Source: QHCE01 sp038260095 (GTDB lineage Bacteria > Actinomycetota > Actinomycetes > Mycobacteriales > QHCE01). From it: a stretch of 21,925 nt of DNA. The DNA lies in NCBI GenBank assembly GCA_038260095.1, contig JBBSOC010000032.1:1-21925 (forward strand). The letters run 5' to 3'. Shown piece after piece: positions 1-6,219 of this stretch. A program made the translations under genes and the position numbers. The first letter of the stretch is position 1. The number at the start of each line of letters is the position of its first letter. Below the pieces are notes generated by a model. It was not told where the DNA came from, did not search any database, and saw nothing but the letters and a program-made list of their open reading frames with translations.

Positions 1-600
1 GTCGGTCATCCAGCGTTGGCCGGAGGAGTCGATGTGGCCGTCGCGGCAGGAACCAAAGATTTCCCGCATTCGCATCCGGCTGCGCTCCAGTAGGTCTTGC
101 CACCAGCTGGCCATGGACGCATCCGAACCGGGCGCGTAGGCCACCTGGCGAGCTTGCCATAACGATGTGAGCTCTTCCACCGCTTCGCCATGCATCCACC
201 AACATGGCAGAATTTCCAGCTGCAAGCTGTAGCGAAAAACCAGCCCCTCGGTGAACCGGGAAAGGTCATTCCAGGCTTTGATGCGAGCGGGACCACTGAT
301 GCTGGCCCAGTCGATGGGATCTGGCCCGGCGGCCTGCTGCGCTGGAGCGCCAGCGTCGGCAGGCGCCGCGGCGGCTGCACTTGGAGTGCTCTCCACCGTA
401 TCGATCCGGTCGTTGAGTTGGGCTTCTACTCGTTCGATGTACTGCACCAGGTAGTCGATGGTCTCCTGCTGGGTCTGCACCAGGCCGATGACACGTTCGA
501 TCTCCGCGTCTTGGGCCGCGGTCGGCGCATCTGCCGATTTCTCCGGCTCTGCCGCGGAGCGCGCGCCAGGCTTAGCTGCAGACTTTGTCGGCGAGGTCAT
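1..600 (-). CDS. Coiled-coil protein with DUF4913-like domain (C-terminus cut off by window edge)
   Basis: Two hundred codons are readable without a stop from ATG at 600 down to base 1, so the C-terminus lies outside the window. The start has a good ribosome site, AAGGAG at 610-615, nine bases upstream. Residues 1-27 are Ala/Pro/Lys-rich and probably disordered. Residues 30-64 are heptad-like (IERVIGLVQTQQETIDYLVQ), suggesting a coiled coil. An Ala-rich linker follows. From about residue 97 there is a Trp-rich helical region with LPCWWMHGEAVEELTSLW and a later SMASWWQDLLERSR. The pattern 'PCW..H...VEEL..L...' followed by 'W...L.....R' resembles the actinobacterial DUF4913 family, whose function is unknown to me and which I associate with plasmids and integrative elements. 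The family call is from memory of the motif. The gene is divergent from the PIN-PhoH gene. Confidence 0.72.
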   Translation of the reverse strand, partial: MTSPTKSAAKPGARSAAEPEKSADAPTAAQDAEIERVIGLVQTQQETIDYLVQYIERVEAQLNDRIDTVESTPSAAAAAPADAGAPAQQAAGPDPIDWASISGPARIKAWNDLSRFTEGLVFRYSLQLEILPCWWMHGEAVEELTSLWQARQVAYAPGSDASMASWWQDLLERSRMRMREIFGSCRDGHIDSSGQRWMTD

Positions 601-868
601 GCCTATCTACTCCTTGGCTACCAATTAGTTTTCTCTGTATCAGCTTAGCCTGAACCACCTAACACGTGCCGATGCCGCCAATGCCGTTTGTGCCGTCCGC
701 AGTACTCCACGAGCTTGCGCTGGCTGCAACATGTCAAGAGTTTTCCAATTCCCTCTCGTGTTTCCCGCACTTTGTGGCTCGGGGGCTCTATGGTCGAAGT
801 AGTTGTCTTGTCTCCTCGACCTAGTAGCAGGCGCGGTGGGTGAGCGCCCGCAGAAGTGGACCGCCACT

Positions 869-2194
869 ATGCCGTCTACGCGCTCCTTGCACTCCCGTCA
901 GATTCGTACCTATGTGATCGATACATCAGTTCTACTCTCAGATCCAGGAGCCATTCGGCGCTTCGCTGAGCATGATGTTGTGTTACCACTTGTGGTGGTA
1001 GGCGAGCTGGAATCCAAACGACATCACCCAGAGCTGGGCTGGTTCGCTAGGCAGTGTCTGCGTTTTCTGGATGAGCTGCGAGTGCAGCATGGCCGGTTGG
1101 ACAAGCCGGTACCAGTCAATGATGTAGGTGGTCACATCTATGTGGAGCTAAATCATGCCGAGGTCGGCGCGCTCCCGCCGGGATTCCGGGTACACGAGAA
1201 CGATTCGCGCATTCTGGCCGTCGCACTGAACCTGGCCCAAGACGGCCGTGATGTTGTGCTGGTGACCAAAGACCTCCCGATGCGGGTGAAGGCCGGCGCG
1301 GTGGGCCTTCAGGCAGAGGAGTATCGCGCCGAGCTTGCCGAAGTATCCGATCGGCCTTGGACCGGCATGGTGGAGCTGGAGCTCACTGACGATCAGATGG
1401 CACAGCTGTATGGCGAGGAGTCGCTAGAACTGCCGGCCGCGGCTGAGCTGCCGTGCCATACCGGCTTGGTTCTGGTTTCGGGTCGCGGCTCCGCGCTAGG
1501 CCGGGTACGGCCAGACAAAACCGTGGGCTTGGTGCGCGGCGACCGGGAAGCATTCGGACTGCATGGTCGCTCCGCGGAGCAACGCGTCGCGCTTGATCTG
1601 CTGCTGGACAACGAGGTGGGGATTGTCTCACTGGGCGGCCGCGCGGGGACCGGGAAATCCGCGCTGGCACTGTGCGCTGGCTTGGACGCGGTCATGGAGC
1701 AGGGCCGGCACAAGAAAGTAGTGGTCTTCCGGCCGCTGTATGCCGTGGGCGGCCAGGAACTGGGCTACCTGCCGGGCACTGAGGCCGAGAAGATGAACCC
1801 GTGGGCTCAGGCGGTATTCGACACGCTCGGAGCGGTGGTTTCGGATTCGGTGATCGAGGAGGTGTTGGGCCGCAAGATGTTGGAAGTGCTGCCATTGACG
1901 CACATCCGCGGCCGATCGTTGCACGATTCGTTTGTGATCGTTGATGAAGCGCAATCGCTGGAGCGCGGTGTGCTGCTCACGGTGTTGTCTCGGGTGGGAT
2001 CGGGGTCCCGGGTAGTGCTCACCCATGACGTGGCCCAGCGTGACAATCTACGGGTAGGTCGCCACGACGGCGTCACCGCTGTGGTAGAGGCGCTGAAGGG
2101 GCATCCGTTGTTCGCGCACATCACGCTTACTAGATCCGAACGCTCCCCGATAGCGGCGTTGGTTACGGAGATGCTGGAAGAGGTCCCGAACTAA
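869..2194 (+). CDS. PIN domain-PhoH ATPase fusion protein (YlaK-like)
   Basis: The 441-residue protein has an N-terminal PIN nuclease-type domain and a C-terminal PhoH-type P-loop ATPase. PIN acidic residues are visible at D18 (VIDTSVLL), in the VVGELE segment, in NDSRILAVA and in VTKDLPMR. The ATPase carries Walker A GRAGTGKS (K263) and Walker B FVIVDEAQ (D359, E360). This two-domain form is widespread in actinobacteria and is thought to act as an RNA-processing ATPase/nuclease; in mycobacteria a related PhoH2 has RNA helicase and RNase activity. I chose ATG 869 because the family normally begins a few residues before the RTYV(I/L)DTS strand and a purine-rich AGTGGA lies at 855-860. In-frame TTG 803 and GTG 836 would add an unrelated N-terminus. 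The gene appears monocistronic, with a hairpin terminator overlapping its stop codon. A second, stand-alone PhoH is encoded at 4567-5730. Confidence 0.93.
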   Translation: MPSTRSLHSRQIRTYVIDTSVLLSDPGAIRRFAEHDVVLPLVVVGELESKRHHPELGWFARQCLRFLDELRVQHGRLDKPVPVNDVGGHIYVELNHAEVGALPPGFRVHENDSRILAVALNLAQDGRDVVLVTKDLPMRVKAGAVGLQAEEYRAELAEVSDRPWTGMVELELTDDQMAQLYGEESLELPAAAELPCHTGLVLVSGRGSALGRVRPDKTVGLVRGDREAFGLHGRSAEQRVALDLLLDNEVGIVSLGGRAGTGKSALALCAGLDAVMEQGRHKKVVVFRPLYAVGGQELGYLPGTEAEKMNPWAQAVFDTLGAVVSDSVIEEVLGRKMLEVLPLTHIRGRSLHDSFVIVDEAQSLERGVLLTVLSRVGSGSRVVLTHDVAQRDNLRVGRHDGVTAVVEALKGHPLFAHITLTRSERSPIAALVTEMLEEVPN

Positions 2195-2214
2195 AGCGCC
2201 TACGGCAGCTTTTT
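2193..2214 (+). terminator. Intrinsic terminator after PIN-PhoH gene
   Basis: AAAGC-GCC (2193-2200) pairs with GGC-A-GCTTT (2204-2212): eight base pairs with one bulged A and a TAC loop. The right arm runs into TTTTT (2210-2214). The left arm overlaps the TAA stop of the PIN-PhoH gene. The stem is short but the position and U-tract fit a Rho-independent terminator. Confidence 0.5.
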
Positions 2215-2216
2215 AC

Positions 2217-2278
2217 CCACGAACTTGGCAGTTCCGTTGGTTTTGCGCCCAAAAATTGCACTTTGGTCGAGTTCGTGG
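2217..2278. repeat. Inverted repeat CCACGAACT ... AGTTCGTGG
   Basis: A perfect 9-bp inverted repeat: CCACGAACT at 2217-2225 and AGTTCGTGG at 2270-2278, separated by 44 bases. Inside it a smaller CCAAA / TTTGG pair (about 2249-2265) could form a nested hairpin. It may be an extended leader structure, part of the termination region or a binding site; the sequence does not decide. Confidence 0.4.
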
Positions 2279-2502
2279 ACTCATGACTGCTGGAAAGTTG
2301 CGTAAGTATCACGGTTTTTTCAGCCGCATCTCTGCATCTTTTAGGACAATTAGCCCACGGCATCCCTTCATCTAGCTGGTGTTACGTCAGCTCTTTGGTC
2401 TTTCCGTCGACTTTCAGCCCGAAGTCGCGAATACAGTCATTCGCAGGAACGTTGATTTGACGCGCGAGGTGAACTGCGGCAAGCTGCCCGCTTGGCTTAC
2501 CC

Positions 2503-2530
2503 CTAGCAGCGGTTGCTGTGACACCGCTAG
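2503..2530. repeat. Stem-loop upstream of the transglycosylase gene
   Basis: AGCGGT (2508-2513) and ACCGCT (2523-2528) are perfect inverted arms around a 9-base loop. An alternative pairing, CTAGC + GGT with ACC + GCTAG, uses 2503-2530 with a 3-base bulge. There is no U-tract, so it is not an obvious terminator. It lies 84-111 bases before the GTG start and could be a leader structure or an operator. Confidence 0.35.
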
Positions 2531-2613
2531 TGCATCGCGCACGCCGATATTGGTTTCAGTATCAGTCTGACTCCAGTACCGGTTCAACTTCAGTCATGGA
2601 AGGAAACTTCCCC

Positions 2614-3339
2614 GTGGCACGAAAACCCGTAGTGGGTACGCACGTGTTGGTGCGTGGTCTAGCGGTAGCGCTCTTACTCTCTGGGCTTGGGGCCGGAGTG
2701 TTCATTAGAGTGCAGCACCAACCGACGGAGTCGCTGTCCTTGCAATCGGCCAGCGAAGCCCAAACCGTCGCGAGTAAGGCCTTTAGAGCGCCTCCTCCGG
2801 ACACCGGGGCGCAGCGACTTCCGGCGGGGGCGGAGCTTAGGCTCGCACGGCAAGAAAGCTCGCTGAGTAAACAAGCGCAGACTCAAGCCGCGGCGCGCGC
2901 GCAGCAAGTGGGGGACTCGATCGCGCAACGAGCACAGGCGGCAGCTAAGGACGCAAAAGAACGCGCAGTAGCCGCGGTAGCCGCAGCACTCGGAGCTGGT
3001 GGTCTTGCGCCGGATGCTCCGACTGATTGCTTGAGCTATATTGGTGTCAAGCAGATTGGCTGCTCGATACTCGTGGCAGCCGGTTTTGAGGTCACTCAGA
3101 TGAGTTGCTTGGACAAGCTGTGGACCAAAGAAAGCCACTGGAATCCACTCGCGGAGAACGCATCCTCCGGTGCTTGGGGCATCCCGCAGGCACTGCCGGG
3201 CAGCAAAATGGCGTCATATGGTTCTGATTGGAAAACCAATCCCGTCCCACAGATTAAGTGGGGCCTCAAATACATCCAGGATCGCTATACAACACCCTGT
3301 GGCGCATGGGGACACTCTCAACGCCTTAATTGGTACTAG
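2614..3339 (+). CDS. Secreted lytic transglycosylase-like (SLT-fold) protein
   Basis: A 241-residue exported protein. The N-terminus ARKP..VRGLAVALLLSGLGAGVF is a signal peptide or membrane anchor (about residues 13-31). Residues 50-130 are rich in Ala, Gln, Arg and Lys and probably form a long helix. The C-terminal 100 residues form a transglycosylase/lysozyme-type domain: LDKLWTKESHWNP with probable catalytic E173, then SSGAWGIPQALPGSKMASYG, WKTNPVPQIKWGLKYI and the ending CGAWGHSQRLNWY. This tail is typical of actinobacterial muralytic proteins acting on peptidoglycan glycan strands. I prefer GTG 2614 because GGAAGG at 2598-2603 is a good ribosome site ten bases upstream and the signal peptide then starts cleanly; ATG 2596 and GTG 2518 are in-frame alternatives. 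The gene is convergent with DUF1990. Domain complete; substrate not shown. Confidence 0.85.
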   Translation: MARKPVVGTHVLVRGLAVALLLSGLGAGVFIRVQHQPTESLSLQSASEAQTVASKAFRAPPPDTGAQRLPAGAELRLARQESSLSKQAQTQAAARAQQVGDSIAQRAQAAAKDAKERAVAAVAAALGAGGLAPDAPTDCLSYIGVKQIGCSILVAAGFEVTQMSCLDKLWTKESHWNPLAENASSGAWGIPQALPGSKMASYGSDWKTNPVPQIKWGLKYIQDRYTTPCGAWGHSQRLNWY

Positions 3340-3368
3340 GACCGCGCTGATAGATGCTGTTCTGCTCG

Positions 3369-3983
3369 TCATTCATATCCGTGTCCCATCTCGGCGCGAA
3401 TAGCTGCTTGCAAAGCCCGCGCGAACCGGGTTGCCACGTACGCTTGCGCCCACCGAGTCAGCGGGGCGCACAGCCGGGCGTAGATAGCTGCGGGCTTACT
3501 CACCGTGGTGGTCGTTAGCCACACAGCTCCACCAGTTTCCAGCTCCACTACGAACTCTTCCTCGCCGCGCAGGACGTGCCCGGGCAGCGTCCCATACGTG
3601 ATCCCCGCACGCAGTGGCTCCTCGAAAACGGTGATTACTCGACAGGGGTTGAGTAGAGCCAGCGGGCCCCACGCCAGATAGCTGATGAACGTTGAACTGG
3701 CGTCTAACGCGCCCTGATCGGGGTATAGGCCCAGCCCTGATCCCCGATGCATGTGTCCAGTAGATAGCGCTGCCCATGCCTGCCGAAGGTTGAGCTCGCC
3801 GTTGCCCAGCCGTTCGCGGCGCAGCGTTCGGTGGTAACCGCGCGGCACATCGTTGCGTCCCGTCATGCCGGGCTCGGCATAGTTGAACTGCTCGGAGACT
3901 AGTCGTGCGTGGTAGCCGCGCAGTCGGTCACACCAACGCTGCTGCCGCGCAGAATTATGCGAAAACCCTCGCCACCCCAACAT
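3369..3983 (-). CDS. DUF1990 family protein
   Basis: A 204-residue protein matching the DUF1990 pattern: FNYAEPGMTG near the N-terminus, GYHRTLRRERLGNGE, a MHRGSGLGLYP segment, then ITYGTLPGHVLRGEEEFVVE and a hydrophobic C-terminal helix. The function is unknown; the family is thought to have a lipid-binding-type fold, which is inference. I chose ATG 3983. The frame stays open to 4127, but that extension is translated from the 10-bp repeat array (giving a GIVGHRWASL-type repeat) and is very unlikely to be protein. No strong ribosome site precedes 3983. The gene is convergent with the transglycosylase (29 bases between stops) and divergent from the HIT gene. Confidence 0.8.
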   Translation of the reverse strand: MLGWRGFSHNSARQQRWCDRLRGYHARLVSEQFNYAEPGMTGRNDVPRGYHRTLRRERLGNGELNLRQAWAALSTGHMHRGSGLGLYPDQGALDASSTFISYLAWGPLALLNPCRVITVFEEPLRAGITYGTLPGHVLRGEEEFVVELETGGAVWLTTTTVSKPAAIYARLCAPLTRWAQAYVATRFARALQAAIRAEMGHGYE

Positions 3984-4060
3984 GAGCGTTACTCTATCCA
4001 GCTGCGGGGTAAGGGTCCCGAGGTAGCAACTAGTTACTTCAGCGCTGCTGATGGGGCTAT

Positions 4061-4130
4061 GCCCAACGATGCCCAACGATGCCCAACGATGCCCAACGAT
4101 GCCCAACGATGCCCCACGCTGCCCCACGCT
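4061..4130. repeat. 10-bp tandem repeat array in the DUF1990/HIT divergent region
   Basis: Five exact copies of GCCCAACGAT (4061-4110) are followed by two exact copies of the variant GCCCCACGCT (4111-4130). The array ends exactly at the -10-like TAAGAT of the HIT gene. The period is close to one turn of B-DNA, so every unit would face the same side of the helix. The array could be a multi-site protein-binding region or simply a slippage-prone minisatellite. Confidence 0.95.
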
Positions 4131-4135
4131 AAGAT
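4130..4135 (+). promoter_or_regulatory. Probable -10 element for a leaderless HIT transcript
   Basis: TAAGAT fits the actinobacterial TANNNT -10 pattern and ends six bases before the ATG at 4142. Transcription would therefore start at, or next to, the A of the start codon. There is no Shine-Dalgarno sequence in front of that ATG, which agrees with a leaderless mRNA. I see no -35 match; its place is taken by the 10-bp array. Confidence 0.5.
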
Positions 4136-4141
4136 TTCGGC

Positions 4142-4504
4142 ATGGCTGAGGATGACTGCTTGTTTTGTCGTATTGTTTCCGGCCAGATCCCGGCGACAGT
4201 GGTGCATGAGACTGAGCGCACGCTGGCCTTTCGCGACATTGCCCCCAAGGCGCCGGTGCACGTGCTGGTCATACCTAAGCGACATGAGCCCACGCTGGCC
4301 GCACTCGCTAGCGTCGATCCAGCCCTGGTGGGCGAGTTGGCGAGCACCGCCGCGGCCGTCGCTGCGGCTGAAGGTGTGGATACCGCCGGGTATCGCGTGC
4401 TATTTAATACCGGCCCAGATGCTGGTCCGCATGTCTTTCACGTTCACGCGCACGTGCTGGGCGGTAGGCCGTTGGGGCCCATGCTGTCAGCGTTTACCGG
4501 GTAG
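4142..4504 (+). CDS. HIT family nucleotide hydrolase (HINT-like)
   Basis: A 120-residue protein, full length for the HINT branch. The histidine triad is FHVHAHVLGG, with H100, H102 and H104; H102 should be the nucleophile that attacks the alpha-phosphate of purine nucleotide phosphoramidates or similar substrates. The N-terminal CLFCRI (C6, C9), with H48 and H97, matches the zinc-binding subset. AFRDIAPKAPVHVLVIPKRH is the usual core. The only good start is ATG 4142, which has no ribosome site and sits just after TAAGAT, so the mRNA is probably leaderless. It is the first gene of the conserved HIT-phoH-ybeY-CBS-era order and lies 62 bases before phoH. The physiological substrate is unknown. 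Confidence 0.93.
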   Translation: MAEDDCLFCRIVSGQIPATVVHETERTLAFRDIAPKAPVHVLVIPKRHEPTLAALASVDPALVGELASTAAAVAAAEGVDTAGYRVLFNTGPDAGPHVFHVHAHVLGGRPLGPMLSAFTG

Positions 4505-4566
4505 GATGGCGCTGGGATTAATCTAGCGTCCGTCCACAGCACGTCATACTACGAGTTGAGAGCAGC

Positions 4567-5730
4567 GTGAGCGGCCTTCTAACGGCCAACTTTATGTCAA
4601 AACCGTCCCTTCCACCCCGTGAGTCACCGCCCGTAGCGCCCGCCTTCGGCAGCCCGTCCGCTGTTGCTGCGGATGTTCCCACCCCTACGGTCCAGGCCCG
4701 AATCGTGATAAGCCCACCCGACATGTTGAGCCTGTTGGGTTCTAGCGATGAGATCTTGAAAGTTGTCGAAGAGGCGGTCTCAGCTGACGTTTTGGTACGT
4801 GGCAACGAAATCACGCTGACTGGAACTCCGGCCGAGAACGCTGTGGCCGAGCAGATCTTCACCGAGCTACTCGCACTCGTGCAACGTCAACAGCCGCTGA
4901 CCGCCGACGCGGTGCGACGCACGATTGAAATGCTGGCTGCTCCAAACCCCGATGCGCAACGCCCCGCTGATGTGCTCACGCTAGATGTGCTGTCGCGGCG
5001 TGGTCGCACGATCCGACCCAAGACACTGAATCAAAAGCGCTACGTCGATGCAATTGATGCCTACACCGTTGTCTTCGGTATTGGACCAGCTGGTACGGGA
5101 AAGACGTATCTGGCCATGGCGAAAGCGGTGCAAGCACTGCAAGCTAAGACAGTCAACCGAATCATCCTCACCCGCCCTGCGGTGGAGGCGGGTGAGCGGC
5201 TGGGCTACTTACCAGGCACGTTGCACGAGAAGATTGATCCGTACCTCCGGCCGTTGTATGACGCGCTGCATGACATGCTCGACGAAGAGTCGATCCCGCG
5301 GCTGATGCAGGCCGGAACCATTGAGGTTGCACCGCTGGCATATATGCGTGGCCGCACCCTCAACGACGCGTTCATCATTCTCGACGAAGCTCAAAACACC
5401 ACACCTGAGCAGATGAAAATGTTTCTCACTCGGCTGGGGTTTGGCTCTAAGATCGTTGTGACCGGCGATGTCACACAGGTGGATCTTCCTGGTAGCACGC
5501 GCAGCGGGCTGAAGGTGGTCCGCGAGGTTCTGCGCGACATCGACGACGTGCACTTTGCCATGCTGTCCAGTGACGATGTGGTACGGCATCGGTTGGTTGG
5601 TGAGATCGTCGACGCCTACGCTGTGTGGGACGAGCGCTTGGCTGAGGTCGATGGAACGAGCTCGCGAGCTAAGGGGCCGCGTCGGCTTACTGGTGGCTCC
5701 GCTCGTGCCGCATCCAGTCGGAAAGGTTAA
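4567..5730 (+). CDS. phoH: PhoH family ATPase (YbeZ/PhoH-like)
   Basis: A 387-residue cytoplasmic ATPase. The first 45 residues are Pro/Ala/Ser-rich. Residues 45-85 (DEILKVVEEA, then VLVRGNEITLTG) resemble the small KH-like N-domain of PhoH proteins. The P-loop ATPase has Walker A GPAGTGKT (K179), TRPAVEAGERLGYLPG, Walker B FIILDEAQN (D273, E274) and KIVVTGDVTQVDLP. The C-terminal tail is Arg/Ser-rich. YbeZ/PhoH is known to partner YbeY in rRNA and RNA metabolism, and ybeY follows after six bases. GTG 4567 is taken as the start on a weak GAGAG; ATG 4594 is an alternative that loses only nine residues. Confidence 0.93.
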   Translation: MSGLLTANFMSKPSLPPRESPPVAPAFGSPSAVAADVPTPTVQARIVISPPDMLSLLGSSDEILKVVEEAVSADVLVRGNEITLTGTPAENAVAEQIFTELLALVQRQQPLTADAVRRTIEMLAAPNPDAQRPADVLTLDVLSRRGRTIRPKTLNQKRYVDAIDAYTVVFGIGPAGTGKTYLAMAKAVQALQAKTVNRIILTRPAVEAGERLGYLPGTLHEKIDPYLRPLYDALHDMLDEESIPRLMQAGTIEVAPLAYMRGRTLNDAFIILDEAQNTTPEQMKMFLTRLGFGSKIVVTGDVTQVDLPGSTRSGLKVVREVLRDIDDVHFAMLSSDDVVRHRLVGEIVDAYAVWDERLAEVDGTSSRAKGPRRLTGGSARAASSRKG

Positions 5731-5736
5731 CCGGCG

Positions 5737-6219
5737 ATGTCGATTGAGATCTCGAATGAATCAGGCGTCGCCGTTGACGAGTCAGCGCTGATCGCGGTAG
5801 CCCAGCATGCGCTAGACGAGCTGGGGGTAAATCCCATGGCCGAGCTCTCGATGCTACTGATCGATGTTGAGCATATGACTGAGTTGAACAAACGTTGGAT
5901 GGACGTTTCCGGTCCCACAGACGTGCTGGCGTTTCCGATGGATGAGCTAGATCCCGAGCGGGGTCCGGGCCACGTTCCAGGGGAGACTCCGGCGCTACTC
6001 GGTGATGTGGTGCTCTGTCCGGCTGTGGCGCAGCAGCAGGCTGTTCAAGCTGGTCATGACATGGCCGACGAGCTGCACCTACTCACCGTGCATGGCGTGC
6101 TGCATCTGCTTGGATACGACCATGCTGACCCTGAAGAGGAACGTGAGATGTTCGCGTTGCAGAGCCGGCTGCTGCGTACCTGGCGCTCACTGGCAGGTGA
6201 GCACGGTGGATCGGCGTGA
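5737..6219 (+). CDS. ybeY: Endoribonuclease YbeY (rRNA maturation factor)
   Basis: A 160-residue metalloprotein of the YbeY/UPF0054 family. The zinc-binding motif HGVLHLLGYDH is intact, with ligands H119, H123 and H129. TDVLAFPMDE and LGDVVLCPAVAQQQA are the other conserved segments. YbeY acts in 16S rRNA 3'-end processing and 70S quality control in bacteria where it has been studied. ATG 5737 follows the phoH stop by six bases, with AAAGG at 5722-5726 as ribosome site inside the end of phoH, indicating co-translation. The 3' end overlaps the start of the next gene by four bases (GTGA). No unusual features. Confidence 0.97.
   Translation: MSIEISNESGVAVDESALIAVAQHALDELGVNPMAELSMLLIDVEHMTELNKRWMDVSGPTDVLAFPMDELDPERGPGHVPGETPALLGDVVLCPAVAQQQAVQAGHDMADELHLLTVHGVLHLLGYDHADPEEEREMFALQSRLLRTWRSLAGEHGGSA

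Larger units (their letters stand above)
2215..2613. other. Gene-free stretch upstream of the transglycosylase gene, with dyads
   Basis: I see no convincing gene here. A 63-codon open frame at 2379-2570 has no ribosome site and no recognisable composition. The stretch is more A/T-rich and pyrimidine-run-rich than its surroundings. It holds a distant inverted repeat (2217-2225 / 2270-2278) and a stem-loop (2503-2530). It presumably carries the promoter and an untranslated leader of the secreted protein starting at 2614. I looked for the c-di-AMP (ydaO) riboswitch that often precedes cell-wall hydrolase genes in actinobacteria and did not recognise its core. Confidence 0.5.

Noticed and set aside
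6..648. Open frames at 6-380 (-), 190-648 (+) and 251-454 (+)
   Set aside because: They overlap the better-supported minus-strand frame 600-1, which has a strong ribosome site and a recognisable family pattern; the others have atypical composition.
803..868. TTG 803 or GTG 836 as start of the PIN-PhoH gene
   Set aside because: The added residues are not part of the family; ATG 869 places the PIN strand at the usual distance from the N-terminus.
2379..2570. 63-codon open frame before the transglycosylase gene
   Set aside because: No ribosome site, no recognisable sequence, and it overlaps the probable promoter/leader.
2195..2613. ydaO-type c-di-AMP riboswitch before the transglycosylase
   Set aside because: The conserved core segments I know are not recognisable on either strand; an Infernal search would settle it.
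3984..4127. N-terminal extension of the DUF1990 gene through the 10-bp repeats
   Set aside because: The extension is just the translated minisatellite; family members start close to the FNYAEPG segment.
4061..4130. CRISPR-like array
   Set aside because: Units are 10 bp, adjacent and without spacers; no cas genes are present.
3909..4526. Plus-strand frame overlapping DUF1990, the repeats and the HIT gene
   Set aside because: It runs across three other features in a different frame and shows no family resemblance.
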